DNA of 64,000 bases. Source: Lumbricus rubellus. Its lineage: Eukaryota; Annelida; Clitellata; Crassiclitellata; Lumbricidae. Shown piece by piece: positions 23,853-34,979 of the stretch. A program made the position numbers and the translations under genes. The notes beneath the pieces are model-generated. The model was not told the DNA's origin. It worked only from the letters and a program-made list of their open reading frames with translations, and made no database searches. The stretch spans positions 33,504,419 to 33,568,418 of the forward strand of contig OX243811.1 of NCBI GenBank assembly GCA_945859605.1, in the 5' to 3' direction. The number at the start of each line of letters is the position of its first letter. Position 1 is the first letter of the stretch.

Positions 23853-24735
23853 TCACGGCCAGCTGTTGTTTCCGCTGTTGTTCATTTCCGCCTTCGGTTC
23901 GCCAGACCACGGTGCAGCCGCGGCATTCGAGTCGATCTTCGGCTGCGAAACCTCCCTCATCGGCCTCAGCGGTATCTCGTTGCTGGCGCCGTTGAGCGGG
24001 TGGCCGTCCTCACCGCTCGTCGAGCTACTACAGTCGTCCGTGTGCGACGGCAAAGAAGAAGGGTAGGAGCAGGCACTCGTGCACGCCGTCTGGTCACCGC
24101 CCCGCATCGCCCCTGACGACCAAGGCGACTGCGGCATCTGTTGACTGGTCCCGGCGACCAGGGTCCCGCTGTGCATCAGCTGCCGCACCTCGTTCGGATC
24201 AAGGACCGTGTAGTGCTGCGGAACAAGCCCGGCGGCGTCGAGGCCTGGACCGACCGCGCACGGTACGAGCGGTACCTGCGACGTGTCACCCTTTACCCGT
24301 GGAGCTCCTCCAGGCATCTTAGCGTCCTGCGACGACGTCAACAGCTTCGGCCCGGACCCGGACGCTGCTCTTGGAGTGGCACGATGGTGCGGACTGAACT
24401 GTTCCATCGACGTGGATGCCGCCGCCGAGTCGGAGAACATCCGGAGCATCCGTACGGAATCGCCTGATCCACATCCGCTGTCGTTCAGGTTCGGTATCGA
24501 GGGGAGCGGACGCGACTCCATGAGCCGTGGGGCGTCGTAGAGGTTCCGACGACCGGCGGCGAGACGCACGACCTGTCCGGCGCCCTTGGGCGCTCCTCGG
24601 TCGGTCGGCTTCCGCAAACTGAGAGTTGCGCCTTCGGGTGGAGGCTGAGTAGGCATTGGTTCACGAAGCTCGTAGATGCACTGGCCGGGCCGAACGTAGA
24701 GAGTCGCTTCCGGTCGCTGGAGTTCTCTGTGTTGT
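23853..24735 (-). CDS. Receptor exon 6: cytoplasmic tail and stop
   Basis: Acceptor TTCTTTTCAG. A long GC-rich exon encodes the whole intracellular region, including NLYDAP, which could be a tyrosine-based docking site. Confidence 0.82.
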
Positions 24736-27700
24736 CTGAAAAGAACGTAGGCATGTTTAGAACATATCTGGATTTTCTAGACTTGTTCGTGTACCTAGTT
24801 CTTATTAATTTACTTCTTATACCAATTCTCTTTGAGAAGGTCAGATATTAATACGCTATAATCAATTACGTTGATGAAACAGTTTTCGACAAAAACATTA
24901 AAATATTTCTATAAAAAGACTTCCATGTCTGACAATTAAATGTAAAATAATTTTAACAAATCTTAAATCTAAATATTATCTCTATGCATTGGTATAACTT
25001 CATCAAATGTTCATTGTTCATGTATGTATGAAGTTGGATATTTATGTAGGCCTACTACCTAGGAAGAGACATAACAAAATATCATAACATAATTATGATG
25101 TTACGTTATGTCTATTTATACGCAGTACATAAATTTATATCCAACTTCATACATAAATGTACATTTGATGAAGTCACACCAAAACATTGATAAGTTTCTC
25201 TAAACACGGAGCTACATAAATTCGGAGTGATATAAATTGCGATATAAAACACTTGCAACACATGTATAACATTGTATACCGTTTGATGTAGACAAGTCCC
25301 ACTGTGACGATACAGACCGCTATCACCAATGCAATGCCAATCACAATGGCCGTCAGAAGCCCTGCAGCACACAATCACATTACAAAATTCATTAAAACAG
25401 AAACCAAGCTCGACGGTGCAGTTTATATATAAGAAAATATATGTGCTGCAATGATATTTGCTATCAAGAGAAAATCTGGTTTCCTAATATTGGATTTTTA
25501 CAGTTTTGACAGGACTTTGAAATGGATTAAAATTTAACACGACAGTTTTACTTGAAGCAACAATAAACCAATATGCCCTGTGGTCGCGCCACCACAGGTC
25601 GCGACAGGTCATTTACTTACTTATGCATAATCAAATTTTTATGACCTCTTTTGAAACCGTTCTCCGATATCTGAAGACCTTTTTAGTTTATGATCATTAA
25701 CTTAGTTCCCAGTTATATCATAAAGTCTACCATATATCCTCAGAACTTACCGACGGACAGAACACCCTCTGGGTTTGGAGTGACGTCACTTCGACGGTCG
25801 GGACAGGTTCCCATCTCGCCGACCCAAGCGTTTGCAACACAGTGGCGCTCCCATTTCTGTTCAGTGCTGCGACACCGGACTTCAACCCTGTCGCCGTGAC
25901 GCTTGAGGATGGTCCCGTCTGGTTGGGGAATGTCAGGACACCCGATAGCTACAAGCAGTGCAAGTATTATTCTGAGAGGTTCCTATATAAATGTTGGGAT
26001 GCATATTATGAGTTTTCTGCTAAAGAACTATGTGGTAATACGGTAGGTATTGTTACCGGTCTAAATTCAGGCATTTAATTCATGCGCTACTTCAGAACTA
26101 ACACAGTAGCACAGTACGTTGAAGACCATCTGCCATTTCTAGAGCTAGGCATCATAGAAGTCGGCTGGAGAGAGTCTGTGGTGCAAATCTTGTCTGCACT
26201 TGGCGTACATCAGTAAAGTGCAAACTTGTGCACAAAGTAAATGTTTCATCTGCTGAATCTGCATATTTAACAAATTTAATTGTTTAAAGTTAGGACCTAC
26301 TAGTTCTTCTCCATTACTGGCTTAGACTTACACCCTTCTCAACCTCCTAGTCTTATTATCAAATTTGTTGATGACACTTTCTTACTGTATCCTCTCAATA
26401 CTAAATCTGAACTACTTTTAATCTTTACCTGAACTTCTTCTAACAACCTTACATTTTACAAGCTCCAAATCTCAAGAAATGGTTATTTTCCGCTCTTATT
26501 AAGATGAATGTTCTTTCGGATATGAAGCATCCCAATAAATGACATGCTGAAACACCATAAAGTATGACTAAAATGTAACAAATAAAATGCTTGGCATCAT
26601 TCATTTGGCTCCAAACCATGCCACAAGTATTTCTACAATCTCTTAAAAAACAGGCTCTGATTTTAGAATCGCAAACCTCAGCCATTGTTTTTCTTCCCTT
26701 CACTTGCCTTCATAGTAGAGCATGAACTGTCCAAGGCGAGAGAAGACCTCCGTGCTGACGATGTGCACTTCGACTGAGTTGCTGACGGACGTGTAAATGA
26801 GCTGCTGACGTCCGTGGCCGCCACAGACCGGAGTGTCACGCGTGTACTGACGCTCCTTGATGACGGCGTATCGATAGCACTTGTCTGGTGACGGTGGTTC
26901 CCCGTTACGCTGCTCCATCGCGAAGTCGAAGAGCGTGATGTTGATAGTCTGGCCAGATGGAACCTCGATGTTCCAAGGACACTTAGAGGAACCACAGTGG
27001 ACGCGGCTTTCTGCAGAAACAATGGAACCGATGAAGGCGGATGGCTGCGTCGTGCGAGCAAAGTCCTGACCGGACCGGCCGCATTCGCGACAGCCGGAGC
27101 TTTCGACTGAAAGAAATAACATACAGTCAAAGTTGGACCTTCTTTCGCTGCCAGCTCGGAAAATAAATCGGATTTCAATTGAAAAGCCAATTTAAAAAAC
27201 CGGTCACCGAAAATCAGATTTATAATTTAACTGATAATCAGTTTGTGAAAAAATTCCATTTATAAACAAACCTACTTCATTCTTAATAAGAAAGACTGCA
27301 TAATTATGACATGCTTAACGTTATACCCATAGGCGTATGGGAGTTTTCAGGAGTGGGGGGGGTTCAAAGATGGACCTTTTCCTCGAAAAATATATCCAGA
27401 AAAAGTTGATGATCTTTTCTTTTAGTCGTCCGAGGCCGTGTTTGCTCTAAAAACCAGACTTGCCCGAAAGTTGACAAAACCTGACTTGCCCGAAAGTTGG
27501 GGGGGGGGGCATTTGCCCCCTCTGGACCCCTGCCTCGTACGCCTATGGTTATACCCATTGATATCTCTTGGTATATAGTGCATTCATGAGTTATAACCAG
27601 CAAAGTATCTGAACTTGAAACTAAATCTTGAAAAGATACGGGTAACCATTTTACAGTGTTGCAAAAATCAAAAATGTTTAATACCATTGCGATAGGGTGG

Positions 27701-29513
27701 TTAACCAGATCCAATATCAGCTGCTACAAACACTTTTCCATTGCTTCTAGCACCGTACAAAGACATTTGACATGCAGTCAAAGCCAGTGCCGATTCCAAC
27801 ACCTTTGATATTAAGTTAAGTTAAATCCTAGCAGTGGGCGGGGGGATGCTTAGGTAAGACTCGAACTTGTGCAGACACTTGACTTGATCCTAGCACAGAT
27901 TAGATCAGACTAATTAACAACAAATACTGACTAGTACGTTTCGTAATAGGCACCAAATGAAAATTTGTCAAAATCAAAGTTTACGTTACTAATATCGACC
28001 TTCGATACACTTGTAGGACGTGTTCAGGTATGTCTTGAACTCTCGCGGACATTTCGTTTCCTTTTCTTTCGCCTTATCGAGACCCGAGTCCGGGATGCGG
28101 AGGCTGCACGACCTTCGACCCGAGCAGAGACTGTCGAGATGCTCGAGCACGTCCGCAAAGCATCCGATGTAACCGTAGTCGACCTGAGCGCATCGCCCGA
28201 GCCGCATCCGTCCGTACTGTGCGTCGACGATCATGATGACCTCGTTCTCAGCACACGACGGTTCAAACGTCTCGCTCTCACATACTTCCTCACCGTCTGC
28301 GAAGAACCAATCAGCCGACTGCTTAGTTATCCACAGTGCTAAAAGTGTTAAAAAAGTGCCTGGACGCCCCTTACCTTTCCAAAAGAAGTGCCAGGACGCC
28401 CCTTACCTTTCCAAAAGAAGTGCCAGGACGCCCCTTACATTTTCAGGTGTGCTGGCCAAATAAGTGGCAGGACGGCATAGAGATTTGAAAATAAGTGCCA
28501 GGACGCCGTCCATGACCGTCCTGCCATGTGCACTTTAAGCCCTGGTTATCCAGTCAGTTTAGCTAAGGTCCAGACAGTTGTTGTTGATCAAGAATCAGTG
28601 AACCTTATTTTCGGCAAGTCAATTAACAATCAGATCAGTTTCAATCAACCATAGGGTCAATCAATAATCAATCAACCAGTTTGAGCCAATTAACTATAAA
28701 GTCAGTAAATAAGGAATAAGCCAGTTTTAATCAACCATAGTTAATAGAGCCAGTTGATTATGGACCTTGAGCAGGTCCTTCACTTGCAACTGTTGGTGTT
28801 CTTTGGCGTGAAACTCCCCCATTGTAGTCGGGAGCGCCTCTGAGTAGAGAGATTGAAGGGGCGCTATAGAGATGGAGAAACAAAAATAAAAATAAATTAG
28901 TGATCTACCAGCCTCAATCAACCATATGGCCAGTCAGTCATTAGTTTGCATAAATTAATTACAAAAACAAGTCTATCAGCAATCAAGCACACCTAGGCTA
29001 CTGGATGCATTACTGCAAACAGCAAATGCAAATCTATACTTAAATTATGGCAAATTCATATCCAAATTTACAGCATTTAGTATAAGTTGTGTCAATAATT
29101 GCAATCAAAAATTACGGCTATAGTTTAATAAATAATCAACCACACCTAATATTAACCAGATGGTCAAAGATCAACAAGCAATAGCCTATGTTTAAATTCA
29201 CAACCAATCAAGTCAATGAGCAATCAAGCATCTTCAATCAATGATATGACCAGCCAATCAAAAGTCAACTAGTTTAGATCAACTGCAGTCAGTCAGTAAA
29301 ATCGGCCCACACTGTGTCAACAAATAAATAAAAATTTAGACCAATCAGTCTAAACTCTAAAGTACGAATTAAGAGTGGCATTTGATTATAATGCATAGAA
29401 CCCAAGTTGGTCTTACCTCTGTTGGGACTGGTGGATGCAGATATGTTAAGCACAAGCCCAATCAATTCAAACGTCACAAACCAGCAGACAGTTAGACAAA
29501 TCCAGCCAACCAT
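23853..29513 (-). CDS. SUEL lectin-CUB-CCP-like single-pass membrane receptor (six exons)
   Basis: Six exons on the minus strand join in frame: 29513-29417, 28296-28000, 27106-26708, 25948-25751, 25361-25280 and 24735-23853, totalling 1956 nt (651 aa plus stop). A signal peptide (CLTVCWFVTFELIGLVLNIS) is followed by a SUEL/rhamnose-binding lectin domain (about 38-129; VDAQYGRM, CSGRRSCSL, YLNTSYKC). Next come a CUB domain (about 137-262) and a four-cysteine CCP/sushi-like module (268-313, ending NAWVGEMGTC). Then follow one transmembrane helix (about 332-355) and a 294-residue cytoplasmic tail rich in Ser and Pro with few repeats. Exons 2, 3 and 4 each carry one domain and are all phase 1-1. 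The lectin part recalls EVA1C-type guidance receptors, but the CUB and CCP modules differ from that family, so I give no symbol. A carbohydrate- or ligand-binding surface receptor is inferred. The intron after exon 3 uses a GC donor. An AG acceptor directly before the first exon's ATG region suggests a non-coding upstream exon. Confidence 0.82.
24989..25182. mobile_element. Foldback element in receptor intron 5
   Basis: The arms TTGGTATAACTTCATCAAAT and its inverted partner (ATTTGATGAAGTCACACCAA) extend about 57 bp each and share TATGAAGTTGGATAT. The loop contains a TAGGCCTA palindrome. Confidence 0.75.
25280..25361 (-). CDS. Receptor exon 5: transmembrane helix
   Basis: 26 codons encode about 24 hydrophobic residues ending VYIK. 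Acceptor GTGCTGCAG, donor AACG|GTATAC. Confidence 0.8.
25751..25948 (-). CDS. Receptor exon 4: CCP/sushi-like module
   Basis: Acceptor GCTTGTAG, donor GTCG|GTAAGT. Cysteines fall at module positions 1, 23, 34 and 46, with the CCP-like Trp-x-Gly near the end. Confidence 0.8.
26708..27106 (-). CDS. Receptor exon 3: CUB domain
   Basis: Acceptor TTTCTTTCAG. The donor is GAAG|GCAAGT, a GC-type site with otherwise perfect consensus. No GT at this place restores the phase to the next exon. Confidence 0.8.
27328..27547 (-). mobile_element. hAT-like MITE, CATAGGCGTA family, copy A3 (receptor intron 2)
   Basis: Ends are CATAGGCGTATG and CGTACGCCTATG with a perfect 8-bp duplication gttatacc on both sides. 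The interior has GTTGATGATCTTTTCTTTTA followed by GTCGTCC. Confidence 0.9.
28000..28296 (-). CDS. Receptor exon 2: SUEL lectin domain
   Basis: Acceptor TTCTTCGCAG, donor GAAG|GTCGAT. 98 codons with the spaced cysteines of the galactose/rhamnose-binding lectin fold and the YGRM motif. Confidence 0.82.
28334..28544. mobile_element. hAT-like MITE with internal 29-32-bp repeats (receptor intron 1)
   Basis: Left end CAGTGCTAAAAGTG, inverted right end CAGGGCTTAAAGTG, and a perfect 8-bp duplication gttatcca (28326-28333 and 28545-28552). About three tandem units of AAGTGCCAGGACGCCCCTTA plus CCTTTCCAA lie inside. It sits 38 bp from the exon 2 acceptor. Confidence 0.85.
28758..28872 (+). mobile_element. 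SINE family 1, 5'-truncated (receptor intron 1)
   Basis: Only the body and end remain: GACCTTGAGCAGGTCCTTCA, GGCGTGAAACTCC and GAAGGGGCGCTATAG. The tRNA-like head is missing. Confidence 0.7.
29417..29513 (-). CDS. Receptor exon 1: signal peptide
   Basis: 32 codons plus one base, with donor AGAG|GTAAGA. The likely start ATG at 29513 lies 8 bp inside an exon preceded by TATTTTCAG. An out-of-frame ATG begins that exon. Confidence 0.75.
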
Positions 29514-31302
29514 TCTGGCATCTGAAAATATAATGTAAACAACTTAATTCTTCAATCTACACCTTGAACAAGAACCAAGACAGTGTTGCAACTGGATATT
29601 TACATAAAAAATGAAATACACTTGTTTCATCTGATGATTTATAAATATATAAACATCCACATATTACATTAGACTGGTCCACGATACAATGGCAAAAAAT
29701 TAAGTTTTTAGAATTCTTTCTCCACAAGGCTTATATTTGTCCACTTGGGTTAGATAGTCTTCCTGTAAAATTTCAGCCTGATTGTGCAACGTTTAGAGGT
29801 CAACCCATTCTGAACATTTTACTTGAGTGCTAATAATGTCTTTACGTCATGTTAACCATCAATTGTAGACTAATATGGCTTTGTCTAATCTGAGATCAGA
29901 CCCAGAGTACTGGCTATTGGGAAAAACAGTCTCTCGGTTATCTACTGTAAGATTACCACAAGCCTGGATGCACAGCAACTGCTTCAGTTTCATCATATCA
30001 CTAAAGGGAGGCCCCATCCGGAAAGTTAAAAAATGGCCTGTGAAGCAGTTGTTTGTATTTGGGTGCTTGCAAGAATACCAACACAGCTGTTTGTCCGGTG
30101 TGTCAGGAAACTGTCAAAGCTTTATCAGAACTACCTAACTCTGAAGACTCACAGACCATTATAAAAAGCAAGTGACAAGATAAAGAATACATGTTAAAGA
30201 GTGACCTTCAAAAATTGTTTGATATTGCCTCAAAGGATATGATGACAGAAATCCAGCAAGAAAAAGAATCCCATCGAATGCAAAAAGACGTATTTTCCAG
30301 TAGCATGAGAGGAGTAGACCTAAAGACAGCAGCAAAAGAGAGCAGAAAAAGGCAACGACAAGAGAATGGTGAAAATTGATATGAAGAACGCAAGACACAA
30401 GGCAGTAATGAAGCAGCTTTGTCATCTAGTCACGATTCAGAAGAAGAATAAGCTTAGCCTACCGGTAGCCTACTGTTCGATTTAATGCAATGATGAGTAT
30501 CAGACAACCTAGTCATCGTTCGAGTACATATGTCTACACTCTACAATGTATAAGCAGCTGCTACTAAGGTCTGCCTCATTATCAAGAAAGATCCAAGAAC
30601 ATCTTCTTTAGTTTAGTTGTTGTTGGTGCTTTGTATCGTGTTGGCCTTCCAGACCGTTATACTGTGTTTGTAGATGGAGCTGCCACACTGGCGATTGGTT
30701 ATGACATTAATTTCAGAAATCACATATTGTAGAAGTTTATAAAAGAAAGACAAGAAGCAGCTGCAATGAAAGAACAAGAGTGCACACTGGCAGACCTGCT
30801 ATTACCTCTCTGAGAAATCAAAATGTTGCCCATGCAGCATCGACGGATAAATGGCAAACATGAACCGCATAGCTATTATTATAGTTCTCACTGGAAATTG
30901 CCAGGAAAAACTGTTTGACAATCCCAAAAATGGTGAGCGACATACAAGGTGACTCTCAGGCCAACACCAGTGTTGAAGTAATTGAGAAATGGAATCTCCC
31001 CAGACTCAATGTCGCTCAGGTCGTACATTAACCATTGTGGAACAATGTATCTACTTCTGTCCCAATAACATAAAAAGTGTCAAATGGGTTGACCTCTAAA
31101 TTTCATTTGTTTGCATTGAAATTTTTTGTGATTGTTATAAGCATGATAAGGACAAAAACAAGCCTTGTGGAGAACTGAAATCTGCAAGATTATTTTTTTG
31201 GACCACTCTAATATTACATACGCAAAAAAATCACATTTTCTACCCTCCCTCCCTCCCTCTATTGCAACTCGCACATTCTGTGAAGTACCTCCCCTATGTG
31301 TA
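29514..31302. other. Upstream of the receptor gene, no intact gene
   Basis: AT-rich. The only coding-like signal is the decayed frame listed at 30040-30470. Promoter elements could not be singled out. Confidence 0.35.
30040..30470 (+). pseudogene. Decayed unrecognised coding sequence
   Basis: One frame reads VCPVCQETVKALSEL, then a stop, then LQKLFDIASKDMMTEIQQEK and a basic, Glu/Lys-rich helical stretch to about 30380. After another stop it continues as an acidic, Ser-rich piece ending near 30450. The Cys-x-x-Cys pair and charged coiled-coil-like part look protein-derived. Frequent stops show it is dead. It may come from a transposon-borne gene; I do not recognise the family. Confidence 0.35.
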
Positions 31303-31304
31303 CG

Positions 31305-31347
<43 letters not shown>

Positions 31348-31600
31348 TCACCATGAGCCGTATGCTCGTAGGTGTCCAATGTCAACTTCGTCTTCTTCTT
31401 CCAATAATCTCTGTCCTGCGCCAGGTGGAACAGCTTTTGTAGTGAGTCATTGCACCAGTCCTCTATGTCCTCCTTCCATTCGACATTGGATTTCGGACAG
31501 TGGTTTTTACGACCCGGGAGATGCCTATTCTCCTCAGGTCAACCCTCCTCCTTTATCCGGGCTTGGGACCGGCGCGAAGAGTTTCCCCTTATGGCGGATG
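31305..31600 (-). mobile_element. 5'-truncated LINE 3' end with (ATG)n tail
   Basis: On the minus strand a frame ends EWKEDIEDWCNDSLQKLF, then AQDRDYWKKK, then TYEHTAHG, stop. This resembles the C-terminus of non-LTR retrotransposon ORF2 proteins (W-x-D-x-I, AQDRDxW). It runs directly into about fourteen ATG units, a typical simple-sequence tail. Upstream sequence decays into other frames. Confidence 0.6.
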
Positions 31601-31764
31601 TGTACGTACAAACATGCTTCTCTATCCCTTACAAAAGTTAATTAGCTAAAGTCATCAAAGAAACATTTAGTTTACTGTAGATACTATTTATTTTTGCTAA
31701 ACATCATAATTATTTGCTAGCTAAAATTTTTTAACTGTTATGGTTTACTGTTTAACCCATAGAT

Positions 31765-32102
31765 CAGTGGTTTCCAATCGTGGCCCGCGGGCCAAAATTG
31801 GTCCGCCAGCCTCAGAAAATGGCCCCCATCTCTCAAAGAATTAACAAAATATATGAAAAAATTGACAATTTTGGCAGGGTAGAACACAATTATTTTCCAT
31901 TACAAATTATTTTATTTTCACGTCTATAAATATCATAAAACATTCTATTTTGATTCAATTATAACATTCTTATATGCTTTTAGTTCATTAAATTTTAGCC
32001 TTGTCCCCTAACCCTAATGTATTTCAACTAGGAAAAAGTGGCCCACGTGTTTTCCAACTTAGAAAAAGTGGCCCTTAAGTCAAAAAAGGTTGGGAACCAC
32101 TG
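31765..32102. mobile_element. hAT-like MITE (CAGTGGTTTCCAA ends)
   Basis: Ends CAGTGGTTTCCAATCG and inverted CAGTGGTTCCCAACC, with a perfect 8-bp duplication ccatagat at 31757-31764 and 32103-32110. The interior contains GTGGCCC phrases near both ends. Confidence 0.9.
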
Positions 32103-32754
32103 CCATAGATCCTTGTTTTTCATTATCCTTAATCTGTTGCAGCATGTCAGCCTGCTTTCAGACCTACTGGATCCATTGCAGCAGAACAATTTGATAAATG
32201 CACATCCAAGCCTAAATAACCGCAAATTTTTATTCAAATAATGGTTGTGTTAATAATTTCTCGTCAAGACTGAAGGGTAAACAAACACGTTCCCCTGTTC
32301 GTACTCTTAACATATTGTACAGTTAGCACAGTGATTCTATGTGAAATTCTTTACATGTTTTCAAGAACCATCATCACAGAACTTTATAAATGCACATTAG
32401 AAGCTTAAAACACATGCACAGAAACGTTTGAACAAATCACAATTTTAGTGCAATTATTGTGAATCACAAACCAGAGATGTCCAGATAGTTTTTTCAATCT
32501 CTCAAGGTTTACATTTCAGTTCATATAACACTTTCAGTTTCAGATATGAAATATGAAGAACTGAGTTGGTTAAGATGGTCTGGTACCACATGAACAAGGA
32601 TTATCATCATCCATCCACATAATAATTTTAATTATTAAACAGGCTTTGATATTGTTCAACTCCAGGGAGCATATGCAACAATCATCATCTTCACATCACA
32701 AATGCATCACACACAGCCCATCTATCTATTTGACTGTCTAAAGCTCTACATCAA

Positions 32755-33370
32755 ATCAAATCAAATCAAGTTTATTGCTCCCATAAAAGAAAAAAAACAT
32801 ATATTTTACATGCATTTGCTCAGAAAGCAAGAAAAGGTACACGAACCATACAGGGCCAGTGAGCACTTCAGTAAATACAGTACGTATGCTTACACGTGCA
32901 TATGTTTTGGTAAATATGCCCCAATATCGGGAGCATACCCTTCGGGTAGCCTATTGCAGTGGTCCACGGACCACCACTTAGCTAATAAAAGAAATCTTGC
33001 ACAAATAGCGTTTAACAGCAAAGTCTACTCATAATAAATCTTAAACAAATAAGAGTTTCAAGGACATGTAAATGTAGGCTAATTTTAAATAGCCTTATAT
33101 TTTAGTCTTAAATTTATATTTTACGTCACTTTGTTTGTCATTGTCATTTTAGGTTTAAGTTTAGCGGTCTGCGAAAATTGCAGGTCCGCGACCTACTGAA
33201 GTATGGGAACCACTGGCCTATTGCTCCTTACCATATACAATAATAATTATGTACCAGGCTGTACCACCCTAATTGTTAACTGCAATAAATCATTGTGTGT
33301 ACTCTTGTGAATGCATAATTGCCTGTTTGGAATTTTTAGGATCAATAAACAAATTGACTTGACTTGATGT
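32755..33370. repeat. Inverted pair of retroposon-like tails
   Basis: CAAATCAAATCAAGTTTATTG at the left and the inverted CAAGTCAAGTCAATTTGTTT at the right face each other. Each looks like a retroposon 3' tail. They may be two head-to-head elements or one inverted-repeat element. Confidence 0.4.
32957..33215. mobile_element. hAT-like MITE (CAGTGGTCCAC / CAGTGGTTCCC ends)
   Basis: Ends CAGTGGTCCACGGACC and inverted CAGTGGTTCCCATACTT. A perfect 8-bp duplication gcctattg lies on both sides. The interior is AT-rich. Confidence 0.88.
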
Positions 33371-33482
33371 GTGGTAAGTAAGAATATATTAATATATGTG
33401 AGTGTTAACACTTATTTATGCAAGTGCAGCACCTTTGTTCACGAGTTACATAAAATGTGCTTATTACTGGTAAGTGTCCTGA

Positions 33483-33695
33483 TACATACAGACATACATG
33501 CATTTATGCATGCCTACTGTCATACATTACATACAGACCCACATAAATACATACATACCTACGTATTTACATACAAACGTCATACATACATATACATACC
33601 TACATATTTACATACAAATGTCATACATACATACATACACATACATGCATACATACAATGCATACATACAGTCATACACGATGCATACATACATG
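33483..33695. repeat. (CATA)n-rich microsatellite
   Basis: Imperfect ACATACAT tetranucleotide array with interspersed TACGTATTTACATACAAA segments. Confidence 0.85.
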
Positions 33696-33896
33696 TATGA
33701 GTGTAGCAATACATGTAATACTGCACCGTTAAGTACTTCTTAGCATTTCATGCCTCACCTACTCTCAACTGGGTGTCGTGTGTATCATTTCAGCAGGCAA
33801 CCTTTGCTTGTGTCAATCATTCAAATACTAACCATGCTACATGTTGCTTCACTGCAATGGGTTGACCAGGGTCACATGCACAGCACTAAGGTGCAA

Positions 33897-34314
33897 TCCA
33901 TCCATCCATCATCCATCCATCCATCCACCCAAATCCATCCATCCATCCATCCATCCATCCATCCAATCATCCACCCATCCATCCATCCATCCATCCACCC
34001 ATCCATCCACCCATCCATCCATCCATCCATCCATCCATCCACCCATCCATCCATCCATCCATCCATCCACCCATCCATCCACCCATCCATCCATCCATCA
34101 TCCATCCATCCATCCATCCATCCATCCATCCATCCACCCATCCAACCACCCACCCATCCATCCACCCACCCATCCACCCATCCACCCATCCATCCATCCA
34201 TCCATCCATCCATCCATCCATCCACACCATCCATCCATCCATCCATCCATCCATCCATCCATCCATCCATCCATCCATCCATCCATCCATCCATCCATCC
34301 ATCCATCCATCCAT
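33897..34314. repeat. (CCAT)n microsatellite, about 418 bp
   Basis: Long ATCC/CCAT tetranucleotide array with CCAC variants and a few one-base slips. It gives artificial Ile-His-Pro-Ser frames on one strand and Met-Asp-Gly-Trp frames on the other. Confidence 0.97.
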
Positions 34315-34460
34315 GGCCTCAACTATGCTGGTTCTCAGCAGTATGCCGACTCATCTGAGCAACTTTCATCATCAGCCAATCAGGACATTCGTCTTACATC
34401 AGCATGAGGTCATACCAGTTTTATCGATTTCTCCTCCGCACAAGCACACTAAACGAATGC

Positions 34461-34535
34461 AGGCACACACACACACACCAACACACACACGCATGCACAC
34501 ACACACACACGCACGCACACATGCATACACACAAA
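34461..34535. repeat. (CA)n microsatellite
   Basis: Imperfect ACAC run with ACGC and ATGC variants. Confidence 0.85.
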
Positions 34536-34903
34536 TAGTTTATAACCATCATGCAAAAGAGATTCACCGATCAATTGAAACAACTGTCATTTGCTCTACA
34601 ACCATTCGCTGATCTCATCATCAACGGCTGATGATGATGGCAATATTATTTGTTCATTAATGTCGATTCAGTGAGACATACTTTCTAACCTCAACTGATT
34701 TATCCTTGTCTTCCATAATTAATCGGAGTGGCTTCGACGGTCAATTCATTATTATACGAATATTGAAATGAACTGTTAAATGCTCAAGCACATACACTTC
34801 AGGCATTAGAGCATCAAACATATATGTGTGTTTATAACCTTCACCTTCATCTATCAACAATCATAAGTCAGTCAACCACCATCACTGAGCCGTCATTCAT
34901 GAG

Positions 34904-34951
<48 letters not shown>

Positions 34952-34978
34952 CCAACCAATCAATCAATCAATCAAACA
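34904..34978. repeat. (CAAT)n microsatellite
   Basis: About 18 AATC units with a few CCAA changes. Confidence 0.9.
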
Positions 34979-34979
34979 A

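Noticed and set aside
33750..34407. Open frames of 188-202 aa (+) and 115-144 aa (-)
   Set aside because: They are translations of the CCAT microsatellite in different frames.
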